DNA of 53,766 bases from Bacteroidota bacterium (GTDB taxonomy: Bacteria > Bacteroidota > Bacteroidia > Bacteroidales > Paludibacteraceae). Both the position numbers and the translations under genes were made by a program. The notes under the pieces were generated by a model. That model saw nothing but the letters and a program-made list of their open reading frames with translations, was not told where the DNA came from and did no database searches. The stretch lies in the NCBI GenBank assembly GCA_030706465.1, contig JAUZOM010000004.1, positions 1-53,766 of the forward strand, given 5' to 3'. Each line of letters starts with the position of its first letter. Position 1 is the stretch's first letter. Of the stretch, positions 45,046-53,766 are shown piece by piece.

Positions 45046-45082
45046 AAAAACTCAGTAAACAACTTGTTTACTGAGTTTTTTT
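45046..45082 (+). terminator. terminator of tRNA-Arg
   Basis: AAAAACTCAGTAAAC (45046-45060) and GTTTACTGAGTTTTT (45066-45080) pair perfectly around a five-base loop, followed by further T. It starts five bases after the tRNA and, being symmetric, could work in both directions. Confidence 0.9.
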
Positions 45083-45120
45083 ATGCCCATTTGTAGGGTC
45101 ACCCGTAAAATTTGGACTAC

Positions 45121-45325
45121 TTCTACTTTACTAAATTAAAACAAAACAAATAATTCAAACCACAGTAGGCACACCAGGACACAAACACAAAATAGAAAAG
45201 GACACAATAGTCAACTGTTGATCTGTACTGTAAGATTATAGCTACAGGGAGATAGCTGAAAATATGAATTCTAGTGTGAACCAGTGTGTCTATCGGGATT
45301 CGTTCTTTATTTTGGTAAAGTAGAA
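45121..45325. mobile_element. 205-bp MITE-like element, copy B
   Basis: Same length and ends as copy A (TTCTACTTTA ... TAAAGTAGAA), opposite orientation, with CTAC on both sides (45117-45120 and 45326-45329) as target duplication. Roughly 85 percent alike by eye to copy A. It sits 38 bp past the tRNA-Arg terminator. Confidence 0.8.
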
Positions 45326-45759
45326 CTACTAAGGATTTCTTAATCATCGGTTATTAGTAAATCGATTTTAACCTTTAACTAGGAAATGTCAATTTATCGT
45401 ATGTTTATGCATGAGTTAAAAATAACGAGCATTGTGTATGCATTCTGCCTTTATTTTATACAATTTGATAGCAAAAGGATTATTTAATGTTTTTTATGTC
45501 AAAAAACCATATTGACTAACCGCCTCATTTTAGCTGTTTCCCTCTCCATTATTCCAACCTCTTTTTATTTAGACTTATTATTAAAATAACTTATTTGTTG
45601 TTTTTTGTCTGTCTAAAGGAACTCATATCAGTCAAAAACAAAATTCGTTTTTATTTAAAAGTTGTTTTTAAATATTGAATAAAAATTTTGTAGATCATTT
45701 GTTAATGGCAAAGTGGTAGTAAAAAGGTGAATATTCTTCCATTTTGCTGTAAAAACACG
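45326..45759. other. intergenic region upstream of the first susC-like gene
   Basis: AT-rich, with long T-runs, no ORF and no recognised element between the MITE and the susC-type promoter. No sigma/anti-sigma pair or two-component regulator gene is present next to the locus. Confidence 0.45.
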
Positions 45760-45791
45760 TTTGTTTTCTAATTATTTATAGCCTACTTTTG
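45760..45791 (+). promoter_or_regulatory. promoter of the susC/susD-like operon
   Basis: TTTG (45760-45763), 20 bases, then TACTTTTG (45784-45791), fitting TTTG-N20-TAnnTTTG. The leader would be about 60 bases and resembles that of the second susC-like gene. Confidence 0.65.
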
Positions 45792-45857
45792 CCGCCAATT
45801 CAAAGTTTGAGTAAGAATTAAAGCAAATTAAAGAAGGTAATAAAAAATGTTTAATTT

Positions 45858-48800
45858 ATGAGAAGACTAATGTTCTTAATGGCCTGCCTGTTTATGGTTG
45901 GCATAGGTTTGGTTAACGCTCTGACAAGATCCTGTTCCGGAAAAGTAATTTCAATGGAGGATGGGCAGCCAATTATTGGTGCAACGGTAATGATAAAAGG
46001 AACCACCGTTGGCACAATTACAAATTATGATGGCGAATTTAAAATCAATGTGCCGGAAAATGGAAAAAAACTGGTAGTTTCGTATGTAGGTATGAAAACT
46101 ATTGAAGTCGACGCAACAAACGACATAGTCATCAAGTTGAAGACTGATGACTCACAGTTGAAAGAAGTGGTTGTAACAGCTATGGGCATTAGCCGGGATA
46201 AGAAATCCCTCGGTTATGCCGTGCAGGAAGTAAGTGGGGATGCTGTGAATCAGGTAAAATCTGATAATTTCGTTACGTCGCTTTCCGGTAAGGTTTCCGG
46301 TATCCAGGTTAAAAACAATACGAATTTTGGAGGCTCAACGAATGTGATTATCCGGGGTTCTTCTTCGCTGACAGGTAGTAATCAGGCATTATTTGTAGTT
46401 GACGGTGTTCCGGTTGATAATTCAAACGATAACAATACCGGACAGTTGACAGGCCGCAATGGTTATGACTATGGTAATGCAGCTTCGGATATCAATCCAA
46501 ACGATATTGAATCTATCAGCATATTGAAAGGAGCTGCCGCAACGGCTCTTTATGGTTCACGTGCTTCCCATGGTGTGGTTTTAATCACCACCAAAAAAGG
46601 AAAGTCCGCGAAGAAAAATGTTCCGAATGTAAGAATAAGTTCAAATGTTACAGTAAGTAACATTGATAAAAGCACTTTCCCGACCTACCAGAATCAGTAC
46701 GGGGCTGGCTATGCAAATTCAGGCTATAGCGACAGTGCTCATCCCGGGCTTGAACATTATGCCGATGTAAATGGTGATGGCACAATAGACTATACAACTC
46801 CTTATTATGAAGATGCCTCCCGTGGTGAAAAGTTTGATCCAAGTTTAAAGGTATACCAATGGGATGCTTTCGATCTGAAATCGCCGAATTACGGCAAGGC
46901 GACTCCCTGGGTAGCCGGGGCAAATGGTCCTGCAACATTCTTTAATACAGGAGTCAGTACTTCAAATAATGTAGATATTTCAGGAGGGGATGAGAATACG
47001 ATCTACCGGTTCTCGTACACCAATTTCAATCAGGATGGGGTAATGCCAAACAGTAATCTTGAAAAAAACAATGCCCTGTTTAACGGGTCACACAAGATTA
47101 CAGATAATCTGACGATTAGTACATCGGCCAACTATATCAATACAGCCGGTAAGGGTCGTCCTTCAACCGGATACAATGACAATATCATGTCAAGTTTCCG
47201 TCAATGGTATGAAGTAAATGTGGATATGGGCATGCAAAAGAAAATGTTCGAATTGACAGGAACCAATGCAACCTGGAATCGTAACGCCTGGGATGATGGT
47301 GCTGCTGCTTACTGGGATAATCCTTACTGGCTGCGAGCCAATAACTATGAAACTGACGGAAGAAGCCGCTTAATAGGTTATGCCCAATTGGACTGGAAAA
47401 TCACGAAAGATTTGAAAGCTATGGGACGTTATTCCATGGATACGTATAATGAATTGCAGGAAGAACGGAAAGCTGTAGGTTCCAGTGCCGGTGAGTTCGG
47501 GGTTGGAAGAGCGAATGTAACATCCGGGTATTCCCGTTTTACACGTGCGTTCACGGAAACGAACATTGATTTCATGTTGAATTACCATAAAACGATTACC
47601 GATAAACTCGATTTAACCGGTATCCTGGGAACCAATATGCGCAGGACGAAAACAGAAAGCGTATATGCTTCAACAAACAACGGACTTTCGGTTCCGGGAA
47701 TATATGCTTTGAGTAATAGTGTCGACGCCATGCTTCCACCTGTAGAATCTTTAACCCAGGTAGGGGTAAACGGCATTTATGGAAGTGTATCGTTAGGATT
47801 TGATAATATCTATTTCTTAGATGCTACGATCCGTCGTGATCAATCTTCTACGTTACCTGAAAAAAATAATTCCTATTTTTATCCATCTGTTACCGGTAGT
47901 TATATTTTCTCTAATGTGTTATCAGCCGACTGGCTTTCATTAGGAAAACTGAGATTGAATTACGCAGAGGTTGGTAGCAGTGCCCCGGCTTTAAGTATAA
48001 AGGATACCTACACTCAAAATGCTACCTTTAGCGGTAATGCATTGGTTACTGTTCCGGATACGAAACTGAACGAGAACCTGAAACCTGAACGTCAGCGGGC
48101 ATTGGAAGGTGGCTTGGAAATGAGTTTCCTGAAAAGCCGGTTAGGCTTTGATTTGGCGTTGTATAAAAACAATACGGTCGATCAGTTAATGCCGGTGTCC
48201 GTTTCGTATGCAACAGGATATGCTCAGAAATGGGTGAATGCCGGTGAAATTGAAAATAAAGGCGTTGAGTTATCCCTGACTGGTACTCCGGTTAAAACCA
48301 AAGATTTCAAGTGGGATGTGCGGGTCAACTGGGCGAAAAATAAAAATACGGTAGCTTCTTTGTACACCGATGAAAGTGGGAACAAGGTAACAAATCTTCA
48401 GATTGCAAGTTTGCAAGGTGGTGTTTCCATTAATGCCCGGGTAGGTGAGGCGTACGGTGCAATTACCGGATCTGATTTTGTGTATACCAACGGACAAAAA
48501 ACAGTCGATCCAACTACCGGTCATTATTTGCTGACTCCAACCAATGATAAAGTAATTGGAAATGTCACTCCGGATTGGACTGGCGGTATCAGTAATACGT
48601 TCACCTATAAAAATTTATCGTTGAGTTTCTTGATTGATATTCAACATGGCGGTAGCGTCTTCTCCCTGGATGAATGGTACGGTTCTGGTACCGGTTTATA
48701 TGCAGAATCAGTAGGTCCGAATGACTTGGGAAATCCTAAACGTAACGCCATTATATGGGCAAATCCGGATGATCATTCAAAGGGGTATTCCTCTACCAGC

Positions 48801-49163
48801 GGTGGAACGATTAATCCCGGCGTGTTGCCCGATGGAAGCAAGAATACTGTTCGCGTAGATAATTCGGATTATACGGCTGATGGATGGGCGGTTAGTCCGG
48901 ATGCTAAATTTGTGTACGATGCTTCTTATGTTAAATTGAGGGAAGTAACAATAACCTACAATTTACCCAAGTCGGTTTATAGTAAATTATACCTGACCAA
49001 TGCCTCGATTGGTGTTGTCGGTTCGAACCTGTGGATCATCTCGAAGAACCTTCCTTATGCCGATCCGGAAGCCAGTCAAAGCTCCGGAAATATCCAGGGA
49101 TGGCAAACCGGTGTAATGCCAGCTACCCGTAATATCGGATTTACGTTAAACTTGCAATTTTAA
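45858..49163 (+). CDS. SusC/RagA-like TonB-dependent outer membrane transporter
   Basis: A 1101-residue outer-membrane transporter that, with its SusD partner, takes up glycans or peptides. Signal peptide (MRRLMFLMACLFMVGIGLVN, ending NA), a carboxypeptidase-regulatory-like domain (DGQPIIGATVMIKGTTVGTI) at about residues 28-100, then LKEVVVTAMGISRDKKSLGY (the SusC plug start), a plug with IRGSSSLTGSNQALFVVDGV and a 22-strand barrel ending NIGFTLNLQF. No N-terminal STN domain is present, so control by an anti-sigma factor is unlikely. The start is preceded by a four-codon frame whose TGA overlaps the ATG. The substrate cannot be told. Confidence 0.95.
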   Translation: MRRLMFLMACLFMVGIGLVNALTRSCSGKVISMEDGQPIIGATVMIKGTTVGTITNYDGEFKINVPENGKKLVVSYVGMKTIEVDATNDIVIKLKTDDSQLKEVVVTAMGISRDKKSLGYAVQEVSGDAVNQVKSDNFVTSLSGKVSGIQVKNNTNFGGSTNVIIRGSSSLTGSNQALFVVDGVPVDNSNDNNTGQLTGRNGYDYGNAASDINPNDIESISILKGAAATALYGSRASHGVVLITTKKGKSAKKNVPNVRISSNVTVSNIDKSTFPTYQNQYGAGYANSGYSDSAHPGLEHYADVNGDGTIDYTTPYYEDASRGEKFDPSLKVYQWDAFDLKSPNYGKATPWVAGANGPATFFNTGVSTSNNVDISGGDENTIYRFSYTNFNQDGVMPNSNLEKNNALFNGSHKITDNLTISTSANYINTAGKGRPSTGYNDNIMSSFRQWYEVNVDMGMQKKMFELTGTNATWNRNAWDDGAAAYWDNPYWLRANNYETDGRSRLIGYAQLDWKITKDLKAMGRYSMDTYNELQEERKAVGSSAGEFGVGRANVTSGYSRFTRAFTETNIDFMLNYHKTITDKLDLTGILGTNMRRTKTESVYASTNNGLSVPGIYALSNSVDAMLPPVESLTQVGVNGIYGSVSLGFDNIYFLDATIRRDQSSTLPEKNNSYFYPSVTGSYIFSNVLSADWLSLGKLRLNYAEVGSSAPALSIKDTYTQNATFSGNALVTVPDTKLNENLKPERQRALEGGLEMSFLKSRLGFDLALYKNNTVDQLMPVSVSYATGYAQKWVNAGEIENKGVELSLTGTPVKTKDFKWDVRVNWAKNKNTVASLYTDESGNKVTNLQIASLQGGVSINARVGEAYGAITGSDFVYTNGQKTVDPTTGHYLLTPTNDKVIGNVTPDWTGGISNTFTYKNLSLSFLIDIQHGGSVFSLDEWYGSGTGLYAESVGPNDLGNPKRNAIIWANPDDHSKGYSSTSGGTINPGVLPDGSKNTVRVDNSDYTADGWAVSPDAKFVYDASYVKLREVTITYNLPKSVYSKLYLTNASIGVVGSNLWIISKNLPYADPEASQSSGNIQGWQTGVMPATRNIGFTLNLQF

Positions 49164-49175
49164 AAATAAACGAAT

Positions 49176-50777
49176 ATGAAAAAGATATATTTAATGCTCA
49201 TTGTGCTGATAGTTGCGGTTACTAGCTGTACCGATCAGTTTGCAGATTTCAATACGGATAAGAAAAATCCGGCTGTTGTTCCCGGAGAATCACTTTTTTC
49301 CAATTCGCAAAAAGAATTGTCCGATTATATAAACAACACCAATGTAAATATCAATATTTTTAAATTAGTATCCCAATATTGGACTGAAACAACTTATATT
49401 GATGAAGTGAACTACGATCTGATTACCCGGAATATTTCTACCGATATTTATTCAAGGGTGTATTTGCGGGTTTTGAAAGATTTAAAAGAATCGGCACAGG
49501 TAATAAGTGGTACTGATGTTCTGGCTTCCCAGGAACCGGTTAAACAAAATAAGTTGCAAATCATTGAATTGATGAATGTATATACGTATTTACAATTGGT
49601 CGACGTGTTTGGAAATATCCCTTATTCCCAGGCATTGGAGGTGAATAATGTGTATCCGAAATATGATGATGCGGCAACCATTTATAAAGATTTGTTCAAA
49701 AGGGTAGATGCAGCCCTGGCAAAACTGGATGTCACTTCCGATGGCTTTGGTCCTGCCGACTTATATTATGGTGGCGATGTTGCTTCCTGGATTAAATTTG
49801 GTAATTCGTTAAAGATAAGAATGGGTATTACAGTTGCCGATGCCAGTGATGCCGATTTACAGGCTACTGCAAAAGCTGCCGTAGAATCAGGCGCAAGTAA
49901 TTGTTTTGCTTCAAACGACGACGATTGTCTGCTGAAATACCTGACTTCTTCCCCAAACTACAATCAATTATATGTTGATTTGGTTGCTACCGGCCGTCAC
50001 GATTTTGTGGCTGCCAATACGATTGTTGATGTTTTAAATAATTTAGGCGATCCAAGAATTATGTCCTATTTTACCTATCCGGTTACATTCCCCTTTGCCA
50101 CCAATGCGCTTGGAGCTAACAAAGACACGACTGTTACAGCCGGAAGAGGAATGTATGTGTACTATAAAAATATAGCTAACAAAGATTCGATCGTTTATAA
50201 AACAACTCCATTTACGTTGTCCGGAAAGAATGATAGTCTGGTTAAAGTTATACTGGGTGGCCAATACGGTTATTCAAATTCATACAGCCAGGCATCGCAT
50301 ATTGCAGCTGCTATTCAAAAACCGGAATTTCCGGGTATTATGTTAACATACACGGAAATACAGTTCTATCTGGCCGAAGCAAAAGAGAGAGGCTATAATG
50401 TCCCGAAAACTGCCGAAGAGTATTATAACGAAGGTATTAAATCTTCTTTCGATTTCTGGGGTACGCCCGGTGTAGAAGCTTATCTGGCAAAACCGGAGGT
50501 GGCCTATACAACTGCATCCGGTACCTGGAAGCAAAAGATCGGAGTGCAATCGTGGATTGCAAACTATACAAGGGGATTGGAAGGCTATAACACCTGGAGA
50601 AGATTGGATTATCCGATATTCAACATTCCTTCCATGAAAACTTCGTACGCTGACATCCCGGTCCGCTTTACGTATCCGGTAAATGAGCAGACGTTAAATG
50701 AAGTAAATTACAAAGCCGCTTCTGCTGCTATCGGAGGCGACTTGATGACCACAAAATTATTCTGGGATAAATACTAA
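49176..50777 (+). CDS. SusD/RagB-like nutrient-binding lipoprotein
   Basis: The surface-exposed lid and binding partner of the upstream transporter. Signal peptide MKKIYLMLIVLIVAVTSC with lipobox Cys 18, followed by TDQFADFNTDKKNPAVVPGE, typical of the SusD-like group 2 (PF12771 type). YPKYDDAATIYKDLFKRVDA and GNSLKIRMGITVADASDADL are also typical, and the C-terminus has GYNTWRRLDYP. It has 533 residues. It starts 12 bp after the susC-like gene and is followed by a strong terminator. Confidence 0.93.
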   Translation: MKKIYLMLIVLIVAVTSCTDQFADFNTDKKNPAVVPGESLFSNSQKELSDYINNTNVNINIFKLVSQYWTETTYIDEVNYDLITRNISTDIYSRVYLRVLKDLKESAQVISGTDVLASQEPVKQNKLQIIELMNVYTYLQLVDVFGNIPYSQALEVNNVYPKYDDAATIYKDLFKRVDAALAKLDVTSDGFGPADLYYGGDVASWIKFGNSLKIRMGITVADASDADLQATAKAAVESGASNCFASNDDDCLLKYLTSSPNYNQLYVDLVATGRHDFVAANTIVDVLNNLGDPRIMSYFTYPVTFPFATNALGANKDTTVTAGRGMYVYYKNIANKDSIVYKTTPFTLSGKNDSLVKVILGGQYGYSNSYSQASHIAAAIQKPEFPGIMLTYTEIQFYLAEAKERGYNVPKTAEEYYNEGIKSSFDFWGTPGVEAYLAKPEVAYTTASGTWKQKIGVQSWIANYTRGLEGYNTWRRLDYPIFNIPSMKTSYADIPVRFTYPVNEQTLNEVNYKAASAAIGGDLMTTKLFWDKY

Positions 50778-50799
50778 AAGAATAGGTTGATTAAATAAA

Positions 50800-50837
50800 G
50801 AGGGCCGTTCAAACATTGTTTTGAGCGGCCCTCCTTT
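50800..50837 (+). terminator. terminator of the susC/susD-like operon
   Basis: GAGGGCCGTTCAAA (50800-50813) pairs with TTTTGAGCGGCCCTC (50819-50833) with one G-T pair, followed by CTTTT. It lies 22 bp past the susD-like stop codon. Confidence 0.85.
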
Positions 50838-51855
50838 TCGTGAATCTCTGTCCGGATTTCTAAGATAAACCAAGAAAGAGTCCATTTTTTCCTGACCCGT
50901 TGCGCATCTTTCTACCTTTAATGGTGTAAATCTTTCTGGTAGCAGCTTTCACAAAAAGCCCACCAGAACCTCTTTGTTTTTGTCTGCTGTATACTTGCTA
51001 ATCCAACGGACTCTGTTATGCCTTCGTTTTGGTATAAAGTGGAATCTTCCCCCCCCCTCAAGTCATAACATGCAAAGAACGAACTACGGAGTTCGTTGGA
51101 TCGTGAGGTCGTTCAAAAAAGTGGCGGGGTATCTTCAGGGTATCTTCAGAAAAGCATTTTTTGTACGCAAAGACCCGGAGGCAATAAAATTGTACAACTT
51201 AAAAACAGTACTTTGCATTTTTGTGTCTTAGCGTCCTTCTCGATAATAAGATTTGCCGGAGAAGATTTACAGATAGATTTTTTTAAGGCTCTATAACGTT
51301 TTAGGGGAGTACTGCAATTTTACAACAGGAACCGGTATCGACTTCCCGGAAGCTTTTAATTCCGCTTTTACACGACCCAAAACGACACGGAACTTTGAAA
51401 GTTGATAATTTCTTTTTTAAGTTGCTGTAAAGAACACGACAGGGGAACCGCCTGGTTCGGAATACTTTTTAGAGCAGGAGGTCCTGATGCCACGGGTCGT
51501 TTCGTTTCATAAAATTATAAAATCAGGCCTTCATGTGATTCCACTAAACTGCCTATGACTACCCGCATCGTACCCGTAGCCTTCTCTTTGCCTATTTCAG
51601 GAAAAAAGAAATGATAACCGTATATAATCCGTACTTATATAAATACGGGTTATATACGGGTTATCCTAAAGTAGCATGCGATCCGGCATAGATTAGGTGG
51701 CGAATAGACAACAGGCAGCAGGAAATTGGAAAGTTTATTTCAGGAAAGTAAACCCGCCCCAAACCCCGGTTGTATCCGGGGGATAGAATAATCGGAATAA
51801 AGACCGGCCAGGAGATGGGTTTTGAATAGGGTCGTTGATAACTCAGTCAGTATAA
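50838..51855. other. non-coding stretch with palindromes
   Basis: About 1 kb with no convincing gene. A palindrome AACGAACT-ACGG-AGTTCGTT lies at 51078-51097, GGGTATCTTCAG is directly repeated at 51126-51150, and a hairpin of about 20-bp arms is at 51614-51664. Open frames here (50974-51231, 51096-51296) are mixed-composition and unlike proteins. It may be old mobile DNA. Confidence 0.5.
51614..51664. repeat. hairpin with about 20-bp arms
   Basis: ATAACCGTATATAATCCGTA (51614-51633) and TACGGGTTATATACGGGTTA (51644 on) are inverted repeats with two small differences around a ten-base loop. The unit ATAACCCGTATAT resembles the ATAACCC-based units of the hairpin at 52274-52349. Confidence 0.6.
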
Positions 51856-52010
51856 TACGACTTTACTAACTTAAAACAAAACAACTAATTCAAACCACAC
51901 TGGACACACCAGGACACAAACACAAAACAGGAAAGGACACCCTAGTCAACTATCAATCTGTACGGTAAGATTATAAACACACGAGGATAGCTGAGAACAG
52001 GAATACTCGT

Positions 52011-52601
52011 GTTGTGTTAGCTATCAATTGCCGACTGCTTTAGCAGCCGCTGATATGCAACAAAGGATGGTGGCTTTAGCCAACCATACACGATACTGCA
52101 ATCCGGATAAAGCATGGTTTTGTTCTAATACCAATTTGTCTGCCCCGTAAATGGGACGCCAATTGAAACAAGCTGTCAGATAATCCGGAACAGGGAGTCT
52201 GCCTGTTGTCGATTCTATGCCGGTTCTATGTCCGGTCGCCACTTATTCTAAGATAACCCAGGGATAACCCAGGGATAACCCAACAATAACCCAGGGATAA
52301 CCCATATTTACATAGATATGGATTATCCCTGGGTTATTGTTGGGTTATCGCTGATTATGGTGTGTTTATACCTTTATCAGGTATAGAGACGGATACGAGG
52401 AGGAAGAGAGTAAGCAGCAGGTAGTTTTGGATTGAATCATTAGAGAGCCTGATTTTAGACTCCTGTTCTGTTAATCCTATTTTATCAGTGATTTCGGTTA
52501 TGCGTCAGCCCGTAAAAGAAACAGTTAGCCGCTGATACCCAACACCCCAATTCATACGGGATGTTCGGATAATAAATGCGCCATGTTAAACTTAACAGAA
52601 C
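52011..52601. mobile_element. nested 591-bp non-coding element with 6-bp target duplication
   Basis: It interrupts MITE copy C. ACTCGT lies on both sides (52005-52010 and 52602-52607), and the ends GTTGTGTTAGC and, on the other strand, GTTCTGTTAAG agree in nine of eleven bases. Inside, AGCCGCTGATA with similar flanks is directly repeated near both ends (about 52046 and 52528), and the centre holds a tandem-repeat hairpin. The only open frames are short and not protein-like, so movement would need a helper transposase. Confidence 0.65.
52274..52349. repeat. 30-bp-arm hairpin preceded by GGGATAACCCA tandem repeats
   Basis: The left arm (52274-52303) and right arm (52320-52349) are complementary with one mismatch around a 16-base loop; both are built of ATAACCCAGGG and ATAACCCAACA units. 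Two further units lie in tandem just upstream (52251-52273). The structure would be very stable as single-stranded DNA or RNA. Confidence 0.8.
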
Positions 52602-52657
52602 ACTCGTTTGAACCGGTGTGTCTATCGGGATTCGTTCTGTATGTTGGTAAAGTAGAA

Positions 52658-53298
52658 CTAACTAAAATAATTGGAGGTAGTTTGTAAACACCTACACCGG
52701 GGGGATATATACCAGAAACCCGTATCGGGTTTCGAATAAGTAGAACTGCATTTTTCATACAACCAAGTTAATTGACAAAAAGGGTTTACCCACCCAATTC
52801 GTTATAGAGTCTTTTTTTATCAACTATAGCCGCTATATGGCTTTTTGAGTACCGGATGCTAATTTTGCAACCCATGGCCAGATCTGTTGCATAAAAAACT
52901 CTGTTTTTTACAATTTCAATGTAATTAGAAAAGGTTGCTAATTGTAAGTTGATAGATTAAAACCGGTACAATATGCAGAGAAAACTCTATAAATGCTATT
53001 TTTTTGCACAGTTTTCCATTCAAATTTCCTCAATACTGCCTGTTTTAAGTGTTAAATGTTTGTTTAGATAAAAAAAGTTTCTTTTCTGTTATTTCTTTTT
53101 TAGTTTGTTTACAATTATTTAAAATAATCCGTTTTAAACTAAAACTAACTATTTAAATAATTATATATCAGCGATGTATTTTATTGTTAAAGAACTAAAA
53201 TAAGTTTAATTACAACGTTTTTTCGCCCGTCTATTTTGATTTGCCTACAATCTGACACAAAAAATCTGCATATTTTTTCTTTTTATCATCAAAAACAC
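52658..53298. other. AT-rich intergenic region upstream of the second susC-like gene
   Basis: No gene or repeat recognised. The part after 53080 is extremely AT-rich with T-runs, much like the region upstream of the first susC-like gene. Confidence 0.45.
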
Positions 53299-53329
53299 TT
53301 GTTTTTTAATTATTAATACTTTATTTTTG
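53299..53329 (+). promoter_or_regulatory. promoter of the second susC-like gene
   Basis: TTG (53299-53301), 20 bases, then TATTTTTG (53322-53329), fitting the phylum consensus. The distance to the start codon and the leader text (AAATTAAAGAAG, then AATAAA and AATGTT) parallel those of the first susC-like gene. Confidence 0.65.
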
Positions 53330-53399
53330 CAAGCTAATTAATTGAACTCATTGAAAAAAACGCAAATTAAAGAAGATTAATAAACAAAATGTTAAATTT

Positions 53400-53766
53400 A
53401 TGAGAAAACTAACGTTCTTATTGACTTGCCTACTTTTGGTAGGTATAGGTTTGGTTAATGCTCAATCAAAATCGATTACGGGAAATGTATTTTCCGCAGA
53501 TGATGGGCAACCTGTTATTGGCGCTACTGTTATGGTGAAAGGTACCACTTTGGGTACTATTACTGACGCAGACGGAAAATTTAAAATCAATTTGCCCGGA
53601 AATGCAAAGACGTTGTTAATTTCCTTTATTGGAATGAAAACAGTGGAAGTTGAGGCAAGAAATAACATGACAGTTAGACTTGAATCAGATACAAAGCAGA
53701 TGGAGGAAGTTGTTGTCACAGCAATGGGGATTAAAAGATCTCAAAGGTCATTAGGTTATGCTGCTA
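53400..53766 (+). CDS. second SusC/RagA-like transporter, N-terminal part only
   Basis: The frame starts at the ATG at 53400 and runs off the window after 122 codons. Signal peptide MRKLTFLLTCLLLVGIGLVN then AQ, followed by SKSITGNVFSADDGQPVIGA, TTLGTITDADGKFKINLPGN and MEEVVVTAMGIKRSQRSLGY, the same domain order as the transporter at 45858. The two N-termini agree in well over half of residues, so they are paralogues, and their promoters and leaders are alike. A SusD partner would be expected to the right of the window. Confidence 0.92.
   Translation, partial: MRKLTFLLTCLLLVGIGLVNAQSKSITGNVFSADDGQPVIGATVMVKGTTLGTITDADGKFKINLPGNAKTLLISFIGMKTVEVEARNNMTVRLESDTKQMEEVVVTAMGIKRSQRSLGYAA

Larger units (their letters stand above)
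51856..52657. mobile_element. 205-bp MITE-like element, copy C, split by a nested insertion
   Basis: The left part (51856-52010) and right part (52602-52657) together match copy B in the same orientation, including the right end TAAAGTAGAA at 52648-52657. The left terminus is degenerate (TACGACTTTA in place of TTCTACTTTA), and the flanks (ATAA and CTAA) agree in three of four bases. The interrupting sequence is described as a separate element. Confidence 0.7.

Noticed and set aside
50974-51231. 85-codon plus-strand frame after the susD-like gene
   Set aside because: It crosses palindromes and a poly-C run, has no initiation context or motif, and looks like decayed DNA.
52024-52242. 72-codon minus-strand frame in the nested element
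   Set aside because: No recognised domain, and it lies within a palindromic non-coding element; composition does not suggest a protein.
52251-52349. Tandem GGGATAACCCA units taken as a possible CRISPR array
   Set aside because: The units are adjacent with no spacers and form a hairpin; no cas genes are present.

Overview
The window comes from a member of the Bacteroidota, most likely the order Bacteroidales. Four things point there: promoters of the TTTG-N19/20-TAnnTTTG type, ribosomal protein genes that mostly lack Shine-Dalgarno sequences, a SusC/SusD pair, and zinc-free forms of uL36 and uS14. No rRNA is present, so genus and species cannot be read from this sequence.

Region 1 (1-9,740, nearly all minus strand) is an accessory island of modular secreted proteins. 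It carries two Rhs-type C-terminal tips of the 'NNPVKFVDPDG' kind. The tip at 8,488-9,420 has a signal peptide and a domain with a His-then-Cys order like permuted NlpC/papain folds, and is followed by a small multi-pass membrane protein. The tip at 2,718-3,425 has no secretion signal, carries a lysozyme-like domain, and overlaps a secreted protein gene. Both look like toxin-immunity cassettes. Between and around them lie two transglutaminase-like secreted paralogues in an operon, a truncated third paralogue, a P-loop ATPase, an HhH-like protein, a lipoprotein, a 59-residue membrane protein, transposase debris, a duplicated fragment of a DUF3667 gene and several REP/MITE-like repeats.

Region 2 (about 10,350-29,060, plus strand) is a fused str-S10-spc-alpha operon: rpsL, rpsG, fusA, then rpsJ to rplQ with secY, map, infA, rpmJ and rpoA. 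There is no tuf and no adk. It has a clear promoter before rpsL and a hairpin terminator after rplQ. The early spacers hold palindromic CCCCTAAAGGGG repeats, and three genes (rplW, rplE, rplF) have Shine-Dalgarno-like sequences. A guanine-quadruplex motif lies about 400 bp upstream of the promoter.

Region 3 (29,460-36,400) holds an MBOAT O-acyltransferase with an SGNH-like partner (exopolysaccharide or envelope O-acetylation), DNA topoisomerase I (topA) and a DUF4831 protein. Region 4 (36,410-40,040) is an insertion-sequence graveyard: a perfect 22-bp inverted repeat, IS3- and IS66-type remnants, and an IS4-type element with matching ends and a candidate 9-bp target duplication but a broken transposase.

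Region 5 (40,036-53,766) contains a lipoprotein, a diacylglycerol-kinase-like lipid kinase, RNase R, tRNA-Arg(ACG) with promoter and terminator, a SusC/SusD pair with terminator, and the start of a second SusC paralogue with a similar leader. A 205-bp MITE-like element is present in two intact copies with 4-bp target duplications. A third copy is split by a nested 591-bp element that has its own 6-bp duplication and a 30-bp-arm hairpin.
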